A stretch of 64,000 nucleotides of DNA. Source: Pseudogymnoascus destructans. Taxonomy: Eukaryota; Ascomycota; Leotiomycetes; Thelebolales; Thelebolaceae. Below the pieces are notes generated by a model. The model had not been told where the DNA came from. It saw nothing but the letters and a program-made list of their open reading frames with translations, and did not search any database. Location: contig NW_020167543.1 of the NCBI RefSeq assembly GCF_001641265.1, positions 496,999 to 560,998 of the forward strand, read 5' to 3'. Below, in pieces: positions 9,884-20,433 of this stretch. Each line of letters begins with the position of its first letter. Position 1 is the stretch's first letter. Both the position numbers and the translations under genes were made by a program.

Positions 9884-9974
9884 TGTTGAGTAATATGTGT
9901 GTGTATTCCTGTCTATCTATTGCTGCCTGAAATTGCGGGGAAGTGGTGCTGAGATCATGTGACATATTACAACA
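9884..9974 (-). repeat. 5' LTR of Copia element 2 (91 bp)
   Basis: It is identical by eye to 3473-3563. It is followed on the minus strand by the primer binding site and gag. Confidence 0.92.
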
Positions 9975-9981
9975 GGGGGTG

Positions 9982-10082
9982 TGTTGTAATAGTCACATGA
10001 TCTCACGTGATCTCCATACGGATTATCCGTAAAGCCAAGTATAGGTTAGATAGTCAGGAATACATACATTTATTACTCAACA
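9982..10082 (+). repeat. 3' LTR of Copia element 1 (101 bp)
   Basis: It begins TGTTGTAATAG and ends ATTACTCAACA, so it is a diverged copy of the same LTR in the opposite orientation to element 2. A block of about 30 bases in its middle, including TCCATACGG, differs from the 91-bp LTR. It is preceded by GGGGGTG, the end of element 1's polypurine tract. Confidence 0.85.
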
Positions 10083-11960
10083 GATTCTGTGTGTTCTATC
10101 GAAGGTTTATCAAGAACTATTCAAACATCATGAAACCACTCGTCAACTTAACGAAAAAAGACCATGTCTTCGAATGGACAGAAGCATGTCAGGAAGCATT
10201 CACACTTCTGAAAAAGACTGTACACAAAAGCCCCAGTCTTACGACATTTCGATAGAGAGAAGACAGCCTATGTTGAAGCTGATGCCTCAGATTTTATTTC
10301 CGGGGTACTGTCACAGAAAGATGACAAGGGAATCCTACATCCAGTTGCATTCTTCTTGAAAAAGATGGCACCTGCAGAATGCAATTACGAAATCTATGAC
10401 AAGGAGTTACTCGCCATCATCAGATGCTTCGAAGCATGGAGACCAGAAGTCGAGGGCACAGCAATGCCAGTCCAAGTTTTGTCAGATCACAAGAATCTTG
10501 AATACTTCAGGACAACAAAGAAGCTTACTCGAAGGCAAGCTCGATGGGCTGAGTTTCTGTCAAGGTTTAACTTTCAAATTATATATCGACCTGGGAAACA
10601 GAACGGAAAAGCAGATGCATTAACTCAAAGACCAGGAGATAGACCAGAAGGGAACGAAGAAGATGACTGCCAAAAACAACAACTTCAAACCCTGCTACCA
10701 CTCAAGAGACTCCATCCAGACCTCCAAGAGATAAGGAAATTCGAAGATGCTAAGGTGAATCAAGACATCCAACTCGCGCCAGTCCAGCTACAGGAAGGAA
10801 GTATTCTAGACAAAATCCAAACTGCACAACTTCAAGACAGCTTATGCAAAGACACTATTCAGAAGCTTCAGAATGGAGAACAAAACAGTCCAGACATAGC
10901 TCTAGCATATTGCGAGGTGAAGGAAGGGCTCTTTATTATCATAATAGAGTCTGGGTTCCAGAAAGTGCTCATGTCGAACTCTTACAAGAAATTCATGACC
11001 AACCAGCAATGGGACACCCTGGCATTGGGAAGATGATTTGGGTCATCAAAAGACAGTATTACTGGCCCCGGATGGATAAGACAATTATACAATACATCAA
11101 GAACTGCCATAGCTGCAAAAGATCAAAACCCACAAGAGATGCTTATAATGGACTTCTTCAACCAATCCCTGTTGGCAGCCAGCCATGGCAGGACATATCA
11201 CTCGACTTTATTACAGGATTGCCATTGTGTGAAGAAAACAATGCTATCCTTGTCATAGCATGCCGACTTACAAAAGAACGCCATTTTATCCCATGCTTTG
11301 CAGGCCAAGAAGGCACAACTGCAGAAGCAACAGCACAGCTACTCCTTCGACATGTATGGAAACACCATGGTTTACCAAATTCCATCATCTCAGACAGAGG
11401 CCCCCAGTTCGTGGCTGCAGTGTGGAAAATCCTCTGCAAAGTTTGGAAAGTTATAACAAAATTGTCTACTGCCTTCCACCCAGAAACGGATGGGCAAACT
11501 GAGAGGTTCAATGCAGAACTTAAATGATATTTACGAGCTCATGTTAACTATCTCCAAGACAACTTGGTCGAATATCTTTGCATGGCAGAATTTGCAGGAA
11601 ATGCTCTACCTTCAGACTCTACAAAAATCTGCCCATTCTTTGCAAATAAGGGCTTCCAGCCAAGAATGAGTTTTGATATTAAGAACAGCGAGTTCCAAAT
11701 AGCGCCACAGGAACACAAGGATATGATATAAAGCATGAAAGATATTTGGGAGTTTCTGCAAGACCAAATCGCACTCTTGCAAACTCGCATGGAGACATTC
11801 GCAAATCAACGCAGGAAAGCTGCACCAAGATATCAGGTTGGAGATCAAGTATGGCTATCTACACGAAATATCAGGACTCAGAGGCCATCGAAGAAACTTG
11901 ATCACAAGCAAGTTGGTCCGTATAAGATTCTCGAACGAATCGATTAGAGCTACCACCAAG
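10083..11960 (+). pseudogene. Decayed Gypsy pol: end of reverse transcriptase, RNase H and integrase
   Basis: Just after the Copia LTR the plus strand reads VFYRRFIKNYSNIMKPL, the end of a Gypsy reverse transcriptase. RNase H follows ([32 protein letters not shown]), then integrase with a zinc finger (GHPG...CHSCKR near 11110), core residues in DFITGLP and ISDRGPQF, and the last acid in TERFNAELK at 11520. The frame is split at least at 10255/10356, 11036/10844, 11527 (stop) and 11735. The C-terminal integrase (VGDQVWLSTRNIRT, VGPYKILERI) runs to 11960, where an LTR interrupts it. Coding resumes at 12875 with MKIHPVFHSNLLR. Confidence 0.9.
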
Positions 11961-12874
11961 TGTAATGGTGGGTGCACCAGATGTGAGAATCTAGCCACCC
12001 AAGGAAGGCATGAATTTACTAAGACAACACACTGTCTTAGAAAACAGAGCCAAAGGGTCGTAGCTTAGACTATTCCACAACGCAGCAATCAGGTGTGTGA
12101 TGTAGTGAAGTGGTTCAGACAAGTTGCAACAAATGTTGAGTCTGGGAACTCAGGGGTAAGTCAGAGGTTAACACCTCACTGACTTTTCAGAAACAAGGAG
12201 TAACAAGATGAATGCTTGGAAGCTTGGAAAAGACATGGAAGTATGTGATAGTCGATTTACTGTATTGTCTGCTTGCCCTTTCTTAAGGAAAGGGCAATCC
12301 TATTTATGCTAAAGGAGTGTAGTTCTCTCATATTCCAAGACTTTCCATGACTTACCAGGCTTTGTAACTGTAGTCGACGTAAGAGAATCCCATAGAACCA
12401 TCTCTTAGGTTCGTAGCCTATAGGAAGTAAAAGGAGGTCCAAGGTCAGAGTACCCCTATAGACAAATTATGTCATAGACAAATTATGTCATAGACAAATT
12501 ATGTCATAACTTAACCAATCTTGTGGGTAACTAAAGAGCGATGACATGTAATGAATCATAGAGGTTCGTAGCTATCGTTCATGCTCCTAGGCCTCTAGTT
12601 GGTAGAGATATGTCATGTGGTAGTATGAGTGATGTCATGTAATGAATCATAGAGGGTTGTAGAGATATGCTATGTGGTAATATCGGCCCAGTAACTAAGG
12701 AGCGATGACGTGTAATGAATCATAGATGGTTGTAGCAATCGTTGAGTAGTATTGCTCTTGTTGTTGGTGTGATAAGCCAAAATATGTATAGTGACTTGTA
12801 GGTTTGAGGAGGAGATTTCCAAGTTTGCTCTTGAGTTTGATAGCAAACTGAGTGCAACGAATGTCAGTATGACA
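11961..12874. mobile_element. LTR insertion (914 bp) in the Gypsy integrase, 5-bp TSD CCAAG
   Basis: The Gypsy integrase reads ...CTACCACCAAG at 11960 and resumes at 12875 with CCAAGCATGAAG. The 914 bases between start TGTAATGG and end GTATGACA, with CCAAG on both sides. No coding sequence is apparent, so it is best read as a solo LTR. It contains a 16-bp tandem triplet (12459-12506) and three loosely related copies of a 'gatgacatgtaatgaatcatagag' type unit near 12541, 12628 and 12705. The last ~112 bp recur at 15421-15532. Confidence 0.8.
12459..12506. repeat. 16-bp tandem repeat, three perfect copies
   Basis: The unit TAGACAAATTATGTCA is repeated three times without a mismatch inside the solo LTR. 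Confidence 0.95.
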
Positions 12875-12945
12875 CCAAGCATGAAGATACATCCTGTCTT
12901 TCACAGCAACCTCTTACGCTTGACTCAGATGATGCTTTACAGCGA
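12875..12945 (+). pseudogene. Gypsy integrase C-terminal remnant
   Basis: The frame MKIHPVFHSNLLRL is the usual C-terminal integrase motif of chromoviral and Gypsy elements and continues the frame broken by the solo LTR. It ends where LINE sequence starts. Confidence 0.8.
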
Positions 12946-15420
12946 CTCGACAGAGTGTGCAAGGTCTGTAGTCAGGGAGTGGACCCGGGTGATCTGATAC
13001 TTTGGCCGAAAAATGAAGACAACGTCCAACTCCTTGCAGATGACGTAAACAGCATCATCCGCTGGGGCGCCCAGAATAAGGTCGCTTTCGCCCCAGAGAA
13101 GCTCGAGATGATCCACCTCACAAAGAAGAACAGCCTAGCCGCCCCCCCCCTGCCGAGTTAACAACGAGCTTACCATACACCCCATCTTATCTGCCACCAA
13201 AGAGGGGGACCAACCAGCACTTCGTTGGCTCGTAGTGTGGTTTGACCGCAAACTAACCTTTAGACCACGTCGCGGAACGTGCAGCAAAAGTACGGCAAGC
13301 CGCCCGGCACATCTGCAGTCTCGCCCGGACGTCAGACGGCCCGCCCGCCTCAGCACTCCGGAAAGCAGTCATCACCTGCATCCTCCCCTCTATCCTGTAT
13401 GGTACAGAAGCGTGGTATGCAGGCCAACACAAGCCAGCAAGGCCACTGCACAGCAACAGGACAACCACAGTCAGCGCGTGACTCGGATGGCACGTCGACC
13501 TAGTCGAGAAGACTATCACCCTAGCTGCAAGAGGTGTCCTCCCCATCTGGCGAACCACACCAACTATAACCCTCTTCCATGATGCCAGCCTACCCTCCGG
13601 GATGGCAGCACTTGAGGACGCCAAACTCCGTTTTGCGACGCGACTCCAAACCGTAGAGGCCTGCCACCCCCTCATCTGGTGCATCCAGCCACCATACATC
13701 ATCAGGGGCAGAGGCGCTGGGACCTGACAGTGCCCAAGGACTAAGATACAGCAGCTCGGCACAATCATCCCCCCCATCCCACGGCCGACACTAAGGCCCC
13801 CACACTTCACCATCGGGTGCCGCACCAGCCCAACAGGCGGTCTCGACAAGACCACCGCCTCCAACCAATTCAAACGATGGTGGGCAGCCCTACCATACAC
13901 GGACGTCACCATCTTCTCAGACGGGTCGGAGCAACAGCACTCGGGAGCCCTACGCCATCTACCAGAATGGCCACCAGATTGCCTCGGGACACGGGGCCAT
14001 CAACCCCCTCTCGCACGTCTTCGATGCGAAAGCGATAGGGGCCTGGAAAGCCCTACAACACACGCTCCGCCTCCCTCCAGACATCAGCCAGCGCCGCCTC
14101 TAGCTGTGCATAGACAGCACCTCCGTCATCTGGTGCCTTAGAGGCGACACCCCCTACTCATCCCAATGGGCTTTCATAGCCTGCCAGGAGGTGATGCAAT
14201 GTTTCGACATCGGGATCAGATGGTCACCCGGCCACACCGGAATACAGGGCAACGAAGCAGCAGACAAACTCGCAGACCTCGGTATCCAGGACACCTGTGA
14301 CACAGGCCAGGCCTCTCAGCCGACGGCCAGCGGCATCCGCTCTGTCTACTGAGACCTCCGGAGGAATGCACAGCAGGCCTGGTGGACACAGTGCAGCACT
14401 AAGCTCTCCACCTGGTACGGCAAATGGAACCTCAGCTACCAAGTGAAGCTGCTCCCAGAGCTCGACCTCACCCGGACGACGCTACACAGGCTCCTAGCGA
14501 TACGCTCCTCCCACGGAGACTTTTCCTGGTACCACACCAAGTTCGCACACAAGGACGCCCAACTCCTCTGCTCTTTCGGTAGACCTAAGACCCCTGACCA
14601 CATCATACACTGCCGAAAAACCACCAACCCATTCCAATTCGCCACTGGCCACAGCGACCAGAAGCCCGACCAAACACCCCGGCCGCTGGCATCGAGTATC
14701 TCACGCGCCTCATGGCTAAACCAGCTGACTTCACCACTTTCCTCCAGGCCACAGAGTTCTACACCACGATATGCCCCCGCTAACGGCTACTCTAGACCGG
14801 CATACTTTTCCCCAGGTCTAAATCTTTTCCCAGGCCCGGCTGGGGAAATCAGAATAATGAGGCCACGCAGGACTAGAACAAAGGACCTAGCCCTAGGCGT
14901 GGCTCCTGTGGCGCGCTGCTGTGGGAGGTCGAGAGGTGTGTCCTGCCGCCGTGCTATGGGGTCATAGTTTGGTTGCAGGTTAGTGGAATGGGGGCTGGCA
15001 GGAGTTGGGGTGTTTTAGAGAGGGGTTATTGTGCTGGACCCCTCCAGCCCGGCTGCATGCGCATGCTAGTGCGATATCCTCAGGGATTGTGTCACGTTAG
15101 AGCGCTGTCGTGGTTCTGGGTATTCCCTGGGTCGGGCCTGGGAAATCACTTACCAGCTGCACGTCCACCCCTGAACCACCAGGGCCATCCGTAGAGGAAC
15201 CACCCCCTCTAACAAATACCTGACGCCATCCCAACAGGCGGGGAAGGCACTCAGACATCTGGCAATAAGTCTATGCGCACACGCACGAAATGCCATCTAA
15301 GGTCATACTATGTACATAAACCCCTAGCATAGCACGTCCCCATACCCTTCGGGAGGTTTTACAGGGTGGCGGGCTTTGCCCGCCACCTGCTGGGCATAAA
15401 TAAATAGCATCATCATAATC
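12946..15420 (+). mobile_element. 5'-truncated Tad/I-type LINE: end of reverse transcriptase and RNase H, disrupted
   Basis: GC-rich sequence with broken frames. At 13030-13130 it reads the end of a LINE reverse transcriptase (IIRWGAQNKVAFAPEKLEMI). A thumb-like region follows (WFDRKLTF near 13238, then SILYGTEAWYAG near 13395). RNase H includes TDVTIFSDGS near 13905 and WSPGHTGIQGNEAADKLADL near 14222-14280. An in-frame stop lies near 14350. The C-terminal part (LLPELDLTRTTLHRLLAIRS, near 14450) is clear. A perfect 10-bp hairpin and a CATCAT-rich tail mark the 3' end. The 5' start at about 12946 is only where Gypsy coding stops. No TSD was established. Confidence 0.85.
15365..15387 (+). other. 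Perfect 10-bp stem-loop near the LINE 3' end
   Basis: GGTGGCGGGC, TTT loop, GCCCGCCACC, followed by an A/T-rich CATCAT tail. A 3' hairpin is a plausible template-recognition structure for the LINE reverse transcriptase. Confidence 0.75.
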
Positions 15421-15532
15421 ATTGGTGTGATAAGCCAAAATATGTATAGTGACTTGTAGGTTTGAGAAGGAGATTTCTAAGTTTGCTCTTGAGTTTGATA
15501 GCAAACTGAGTGCAACAAATGTCAGTATGACA
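15421..15532. mobile_element. Second copy of the solo-LTR 3' end (about 112 bp)
   Basis: It matches 12766-12874 with a few substitutions and ends GTATGACA at 15532. It abuts hAT sequence at 15533 (CATGGCTAGG), the same hAT sequence found uninterrupted near 54074. So an LTR element of this family had inserted into that hAT copy, and its left part is lost at the LINE junction. Confidence 0.75.
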
Positions 15533-16127
15533 CATGGCTAGGTACTTTGCGAGGCTGGAAGAAATGTAGCTGTAGTTGAAGAAGAAGGCTGTGTATCTCT
15601 GTCTTGAACATGCTTTTTCTTATATTGTGCATGTATTGCTGGATGTTGTGTCTTTAAATGCTTCCAAAGATTACTCGTTGTCTGCATCTTTGTAGGTTGT
15701 GATGGTGTATAATGTGCAATGTGGCTGCAAGCACTTAAATGATATTCTTAAAGGCGCATTATCAAGAATAGTACGAGAGTATAGACCCTTTGCAAAGAGG
15801 ATTGAGTCAGAATCTGGTAACAGTTGGTCTTGAGGCCGTACAGGCATGCGTACAAGTGGTAGGGGCAAGAGAGGCATTCTCATATTCGCACGGGTTGTCT
15901 AGGGGCGGCGGTGATAGCGAAGACTCGCTTATCTTGACGATGGTAAGTATCACAGTAATATTCAAGTCATTGAAAGCTTCACTTTGCCTATGCTATAATT
16001 CTGTCTACGTCCTTACCCCACTCTCTTGGCTGTCTTGGCAACTACTCGAGTACTCCGTAGTACTCGAGTAGTTCAGATTTCTTCGAGTCGAGTAGTACTC
16101 GCAACGAGTAGTACTCGGGCAACACTG
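15533..16127 (-). mobile_element. Terminal fragment of a hAT transposon, same family as 52194-54695
   Basis: About 600 bp align with 54074-54695 at high identity, including the start of the transposase and the ACTCGAGTAC-rich subterminal region. The fragment ends at its terminal repeat CGGGCAACACTG. The rest of the element is absent. Confidence 0.9.
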
Positions 16128-16652
16128 GTTGGAATATTACCTTCTAGAAATACTACTAGTATAGGCTTGGCGGTAAAATATCATACTACGAAGCCCTTTC
16201 CTAGCCACATTATTAGCTACGTAAGACAGTGTGGGTTAGTCTAAGACCCTTTTATACGATTAATCCTCTCTAATGGTCACGAAAAAAGGGCCGGCCCCCC
16301 TAAGGTACATAAGATATGTGGTGCGAGCGACGGCTGCCCCGCTCCGACTAAAAACCATCCATCGCGATCTTTTGTGTGCCCTTACGCACGGACCAGCTCG
16401 GGTTCTTGGTAAGAAGATCGACAATGCAAAGAGGTTTCCACCTAACGATATGTGCGATGCCATGTATTCCAGATGTTAGGCATACTCTTCTAAACCTATC
16501 TGTTGTTGGTGCTTTTTGGGTCCTTGCCATTCCCTCCACTCCCGACTGCTTGTCACTCTTTACTCCTCTCATTAGCTCCTTCCGCTTTTGGCCCAGTGCG
16601 TCCGCGCCGAAAATGCAGTATTACAAGCTCCGACTTGGGTGTTTGTTCATCA
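16128..16652. other. Intergenic, no supported gene
   Basis: I see no convincing gene, repeat or hairpin here. Short overlapping ORFs on both strands have no recognisable motif. Confidence 0.5.
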
Positions 16653-16820
16653 TTTTCCCTTTTCCCTTTTCCCTTTTCCCTTTTCCCTTTTCCCTTTTCC
16701 CTTTTCCCTTTTCCCTTTTCCCTTTTCCCTTTTCCCTTTTCCCTTTTCCCTTTTCCCTTTTCCCTTTTCCCTTTTCCCTTTTCCCTTTTCCCTTTTCCCT
16801 TTTCCCTTTTGCCTTTTGCC
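16653..16820. repeat. Heptamer satellite (TTTTCCC)22 (TTTTGCC)2
   Basis: 168 bases in exact 7-base register: 22 copies of TTTTCCC, then two TTTTGCC. The other strand is a pure purine run of GGGAAAA units. Open frames through it on both strands (SLFPFPF... and KGKREKG...) arise from the repeat and are not genes. Confidence 0.97.
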
Positions 16821-17349
16821 ATGTGAAAGGTGACACCCCAGCACGCGTGGCGTACGCTTGTCTATGCTGCTGTCCGCAACAGGCTTAAAGTTGCTCTCCA
16901 AGTCCCCTATTTACCCTGCTAATGAGCGAAAGCGGACTAGATGCGGAGTGCATATTCAATGGTCTGTTCCTTCTTCCTGGGGAATCGTGATATCACCCCG
17001 GATTGCTTGTTCCCTCCTACTAGTGGCGTCCTGGGATCACTCAGCACCATCTACCTAGCAGATACTGATTCTGCGCTCGCACATGGATGTCGCTGTGCTT
17101 GACATGAGCCTCTGTGCATCCTCGGCATCTTGCCAAAATAGCTATTTCCGCCCTGTTTTAAAGATTCACATGCCAGGTAGAATCCCATGCCTGGTCTGGA
17201 TACACCAACAAAGGCACCAACAGGGGATTGCGTCAGGGATTATTGACGGATCTCACTTTCAATGGATTGCTATAAGATCAGCGCTTCCGTCATCACACCC
17301 ACAGTTCTCCAACTTTTAGAGCCCGCACTCGTTGGAAATCGAGGCAACT
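16821..17349. other. Intergenic, probable promoter side of the CFEM gene
   Basis: No gene is supported. The final part is presumably the promoter and 5' UTR of the CFEM gene at 17350, but I see no clear core promoter motif. Confidence 0.4.
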
Positions 17350-19224
17350 ATGATGCTCCTCAGCCCTGCGGTCATTTTGGCTGTCGCCGCCGTCGTTACA
17401 GCTACCACCCCAGGTCCCACACAGTGTGATCCCAAGACCTCCGCTATCCCGGCCTGTGCCGTAAGGTTCCTTGCCGCCTCTTTATGAGAAATTCTGGCTG
17501 ACCAAGCCTCACAGACTGGATGCATTATCAGTGCCGGCGAACAGTTTGGCTGTACCAAAGAGGACTATTGGTGTCAGTGCAAGCCTGACACATACGCCAA
17601 CATCAATGGAGCTGCAATAAACTGCGTCCTTGGTGCCTGTGGCCTTGACGGCGCTCTGCCTGTCCTCAACGCAGCTAATGCCGTATGCGCTTGCGCATCT
17701 GAGTATCCATCTCCAACGAGCACTGCTGCCCCGACATCTACCGACCCTCCTGTCGTAACCACGGATCCACCTGTCATAACCACGGATAAGGCTACCCCCA
17801 CAACCGGCTCGCCGTCGTGCGTGGTTACCCCAGGCCCGACCCAATGTGATGCGTCGGCCTCGGCGATCCCTCCTTGCGCAACTGACTGCATTATCAGCGC
17901 GGGTGCTCAATTCGGCTGCTCTAAGCTCGACTTCAGGTGCCAGTGTGAGCCTGACACATATGCCAACATCAACGGAGCTGCATTAAACTGCGTCCTTGGC
18001 GCCTGTGGTCTCGACGGTGCTCTCCCCGTACTTAGTGCAGCTAACGCTGTGTGCGACTGCGCATCGTCTTACCCTACGGTTCCTTGCACAGGTGGCCCCG
18101 AGCCAACTACTGGGCCACCCACGGACACCACCACTGGCCCCGGTACTACGGAAGCAACCCCAACTTCAACCGCGGAGCCAACCACAGACAAGCCAACCAC
18201 AGAGCAAACGCCAACTACTACAGGCGGCACGCCTTGCACCGTCGCTCCCGGCCCAACCCAATGTGATGCGTCGGCCTCGGCGATCCCTCCTTGCGCAACT
18301 GACTGCATTATCAGCGCGGGTGCTCAATTCGGCTGCTCTAAGCTCGACTTCAGGTGCCAGTGTGAGCCTGACACATATGCCAGCATCAACGGAGCTGCAT
18401 TAAACTGCGTCCTTGGCGCCTGTGGTCTCGACGGTGCTCTCCCCGTACTTAGTGCAGCTAACGCTGTGTGTGCGTGCGCTTCAGAGTACGCTGCGCCTTC
18501 TTGCACCGGAGGACCAACTATCACAACAACTGGTACAGGCGGTCCAGACACTACGACAACTGGCGGCCCGGACACGACGACTACTGGTCCAGGCGGCCCA
18601 GGCACCACGACAACTAGTACAGGCGGCCCGGTGACAACCCCACCTCCAACTGGCACTGGAACTGGCACACCGTGCTCCGCGACACCAGGCCCAACTCAAT
18701 GCGATGCCTCCGCCTCTGCAATCCCACCATGTGCAACTGACTGCATTAAAAGCGCTGGTGCTCAATTTGGCTGCTCGGAGCTCGACTTCTGGTGTCAGTG
18801 CGAGCCTGCCACCTACTCTAAGATTAATGGCGCCGCGCTAGACTGTGTGCTGGCCGGATGTGGCATTGACAAGGCTCCAGCCGTGCTTGAAGCCGCTAAC
18901 GCTGTCTGCGCTTGCGCTACCTCGTATCCTCAGCCAACTTGCACTGGAGGTGGCGGCTCTGGAAATGGAAACGGCAGCGGCAGCGGCTCAGGCAGTGGAA
19001 GTGGAAGTGGAAGTGGCTCAGGTAGTGGAAGTGGAAGCGGCTCGGGAGGTGGAAGTGGCAGTGGTTCTGGAAGTGGTAGCGGCAGCGGCACCGGAAGCGG
19101 CTCTGGCAGTGGTGGCGGAGGTGTCATAACCCCAGTCCCATCCAGCGCATCCGGCCTCCAGTCATTGATGGTTACCATGACCGCCATCTTTGTCACTGCC
19201 GGCATCTTCGCTATCGCTTGGTAA
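17350..19224 (+). CDS. Secreted, probably GPI-anchored protein with four CFEM domains (606 aa)
   Basis: Exons are 17350-17460 and 17515-19224, joined in phase 0 over a 54-nt intron (GTAAGG, CTGAC branch, CACAG). The N-terminus MMLLSPAVILAVAAVVTA is a signal peptide. Four CFEM repeats follow (about residues 20-105, 142-220, 282-360, 435-510). They share the pattern QCD...IPPCATDC, GC.KLDF.CQC, C.L.ACG.DGA, NAVCACAS, and keep the Asp before CxC that binds haem in known CFEM proteins. Thr/Pro-rich linkers separate the repeats. A long Gly-Ser stretch and a hydrophobic tail (LMVTMTAIFVTAGIFAIAW) suggest GPI anchoring. Repeats 2 and 3 are nearly identical in DNA. CFEM proteins act in haem or iron uptake, adhesion or host interaction; which one cannot be told here. 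Confidence 0.9.
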
Positions 19225-20433
19225 AACTTATAATGTCAAGTTCTGACACAAGTGAGCCCTGGAACGGGTCTCACGGTTTCTAATTCTACGGCGGAATTTT
19301 TATAATATGGATACAGTATATATACACTTCTTCACTACCAGTTGATGCGCTATATTGAAATTTCACTGTGACTTTCACTGTGACTTATGGTATTTAAAAT
19401 GACTTTCAGTAGATGTTGTGGAAGTGTGTTTCCAGGATATCCAATTTCTATTTCTGATTTTGACAAAAATAGTATTTAATACTGCTACGCTCCATATATT
19501 TTGGGCTTATACACAGAGTGGGGAACTCCCCAAGTTCGAGCTCATTTTGCCAAAATAAGGCTCCGAGTCTTTTCTTTCCTGATTTGGCAAAACGGGAGCT
19601 ACACTCCGATATTTCTTCATCTGGCAGATGTGATGTCAAAGTTCAAAGTCTTCCACGTGATATATTCGAGTTTCTCCAATGTAAATAGGATTAGCAGCTT
19701 CCTGTCGCAGGACCTCGGGGGTTGGGGTTGCATATATCGAGGCGCTAGACAAGATCGCATCGTCGACGTCGTCGATGTTGTTCGCGATAGATGTTGTTGG
19801 GGAAGCAGCTGGTCGGGTCCAAGCTGCCGGCGAAGCGAACAATGATGCGATGAAGCTGAATCGTTCGCTATTCGTGGGAAAACAAAAGAGTCGTTCTTGC
19901 CGCATACGGTTTCACTACTTGGAGATGTGACGACGAATCTCCGTGTGAATTGAAGATGCTGAAACTGGCAATACCCCAGTGTAGTATGCTCTTTGTGGGT
20001 ATATGGGCGAGATATCGGCACCGCGCTTGGACCGACCCAACATCTCGAAACCCCGAACCTCACAACGGCGATGAGACGTCGCATCTCACTCACCCTCGAT
20101 GGTGGGATTGTCTAAATTGGATATTCGGGCTTTAAATTTCACCCCCACGAATCATTGGCGAATGAAAATGCATGTGGCGTTTGGCGTCTCAATTCTAGTC
20201 TGATCTCGCCTAGAGTCCGATCTGAGGCCTCTTGTCCGTCACTCGTCACTGTAATATCTCTTTTTTTCTTCAGCCGCGCTCACTTCTTCATTTCCAGTCC
20301 AAGCAATTACCAACTTTTCGTCTTCTTCTTCTCTCGCATCGCGACTGTGGTGTCGTTTTTAATCCACAATTTTATCCATTTGACATATACCACCTCACGT
20401 CAACAACCTTCAACGAACCCCAAAAAATACACC
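19225..20433. other. Intergenic between CFEM gene and small secreted gene
   Basis: 1.2 kb with no supported gene. Short ORFs on both strands show no motif. The stretch before 20434 is pyrimidine-rich (20260-20340), typical of a fungal promoter or 5' leader. Confidence 0.5.

Larger units (their letters stand above)
3473..9974 (-). mobile_element. Copia LTR retrotransposon (element 2), 6502 bp, nearly intact, with antisense accessory ORF
   Basis: It is bounded by two 91-bp LTRs that I read as identical (3473-3563 and 9884-9974, TGTTG...CAACA) and by a GGGGG TSD. In minus-strand order it has 5' LTR, a primer site abutting the LTR, gag, pol overlapping gag by ATGA, a 1.05-kb spacer, an antisense accessory ORF, a polypurine tract and the 3' LTR. 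Identical LTRs point to a recent insertion. Odd points are a gag frame change, an Asn where the first integrase Asp is expected, and a shifted last stretch of pol. CGTACG occurs about 30 times across it, where about 1.6 would be expected by chance in a random sequence. Confidence 0.95.
1..10082 (+). mobile_element. Older Copia LTR retrotransposon (element 1), 5' end outside window, split by element 2
   Basis: The element runs on the plus strand from before base 1 to 3472, and resumes at 9975-10082. It contains a broken pol (8-2354), non-coding sequence, an antisense ORF (3178-2774), a polypurine tract (3457-3472) and a 3' LTR (9982-10082). Element 2 (3473-9974) splits it inside the polypurine tract. 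Removing element 2 and one GGGGG copy leaves an 18-base tract directly before TGTTG that aligns with element 2's own tract. After the LTR, sequence switches to Gypsy reverse transcriptase coding, so element 1 itself lies inside a Gypsy element. Its 5' LTR and left TSD are not visible. Confidence 0.9.

Noticed and set aside
16653..16820. Interstitial telomere
   Set aside because: The unit is TTTTCCC, not TTAGGG; the true telomere is at 63934-64000.
16503..16901. Several overlapping ORFs on both strands through the heptamer array
   Set aside because: Their sequence is only the repeat translated; no start context, motif or codon bias.
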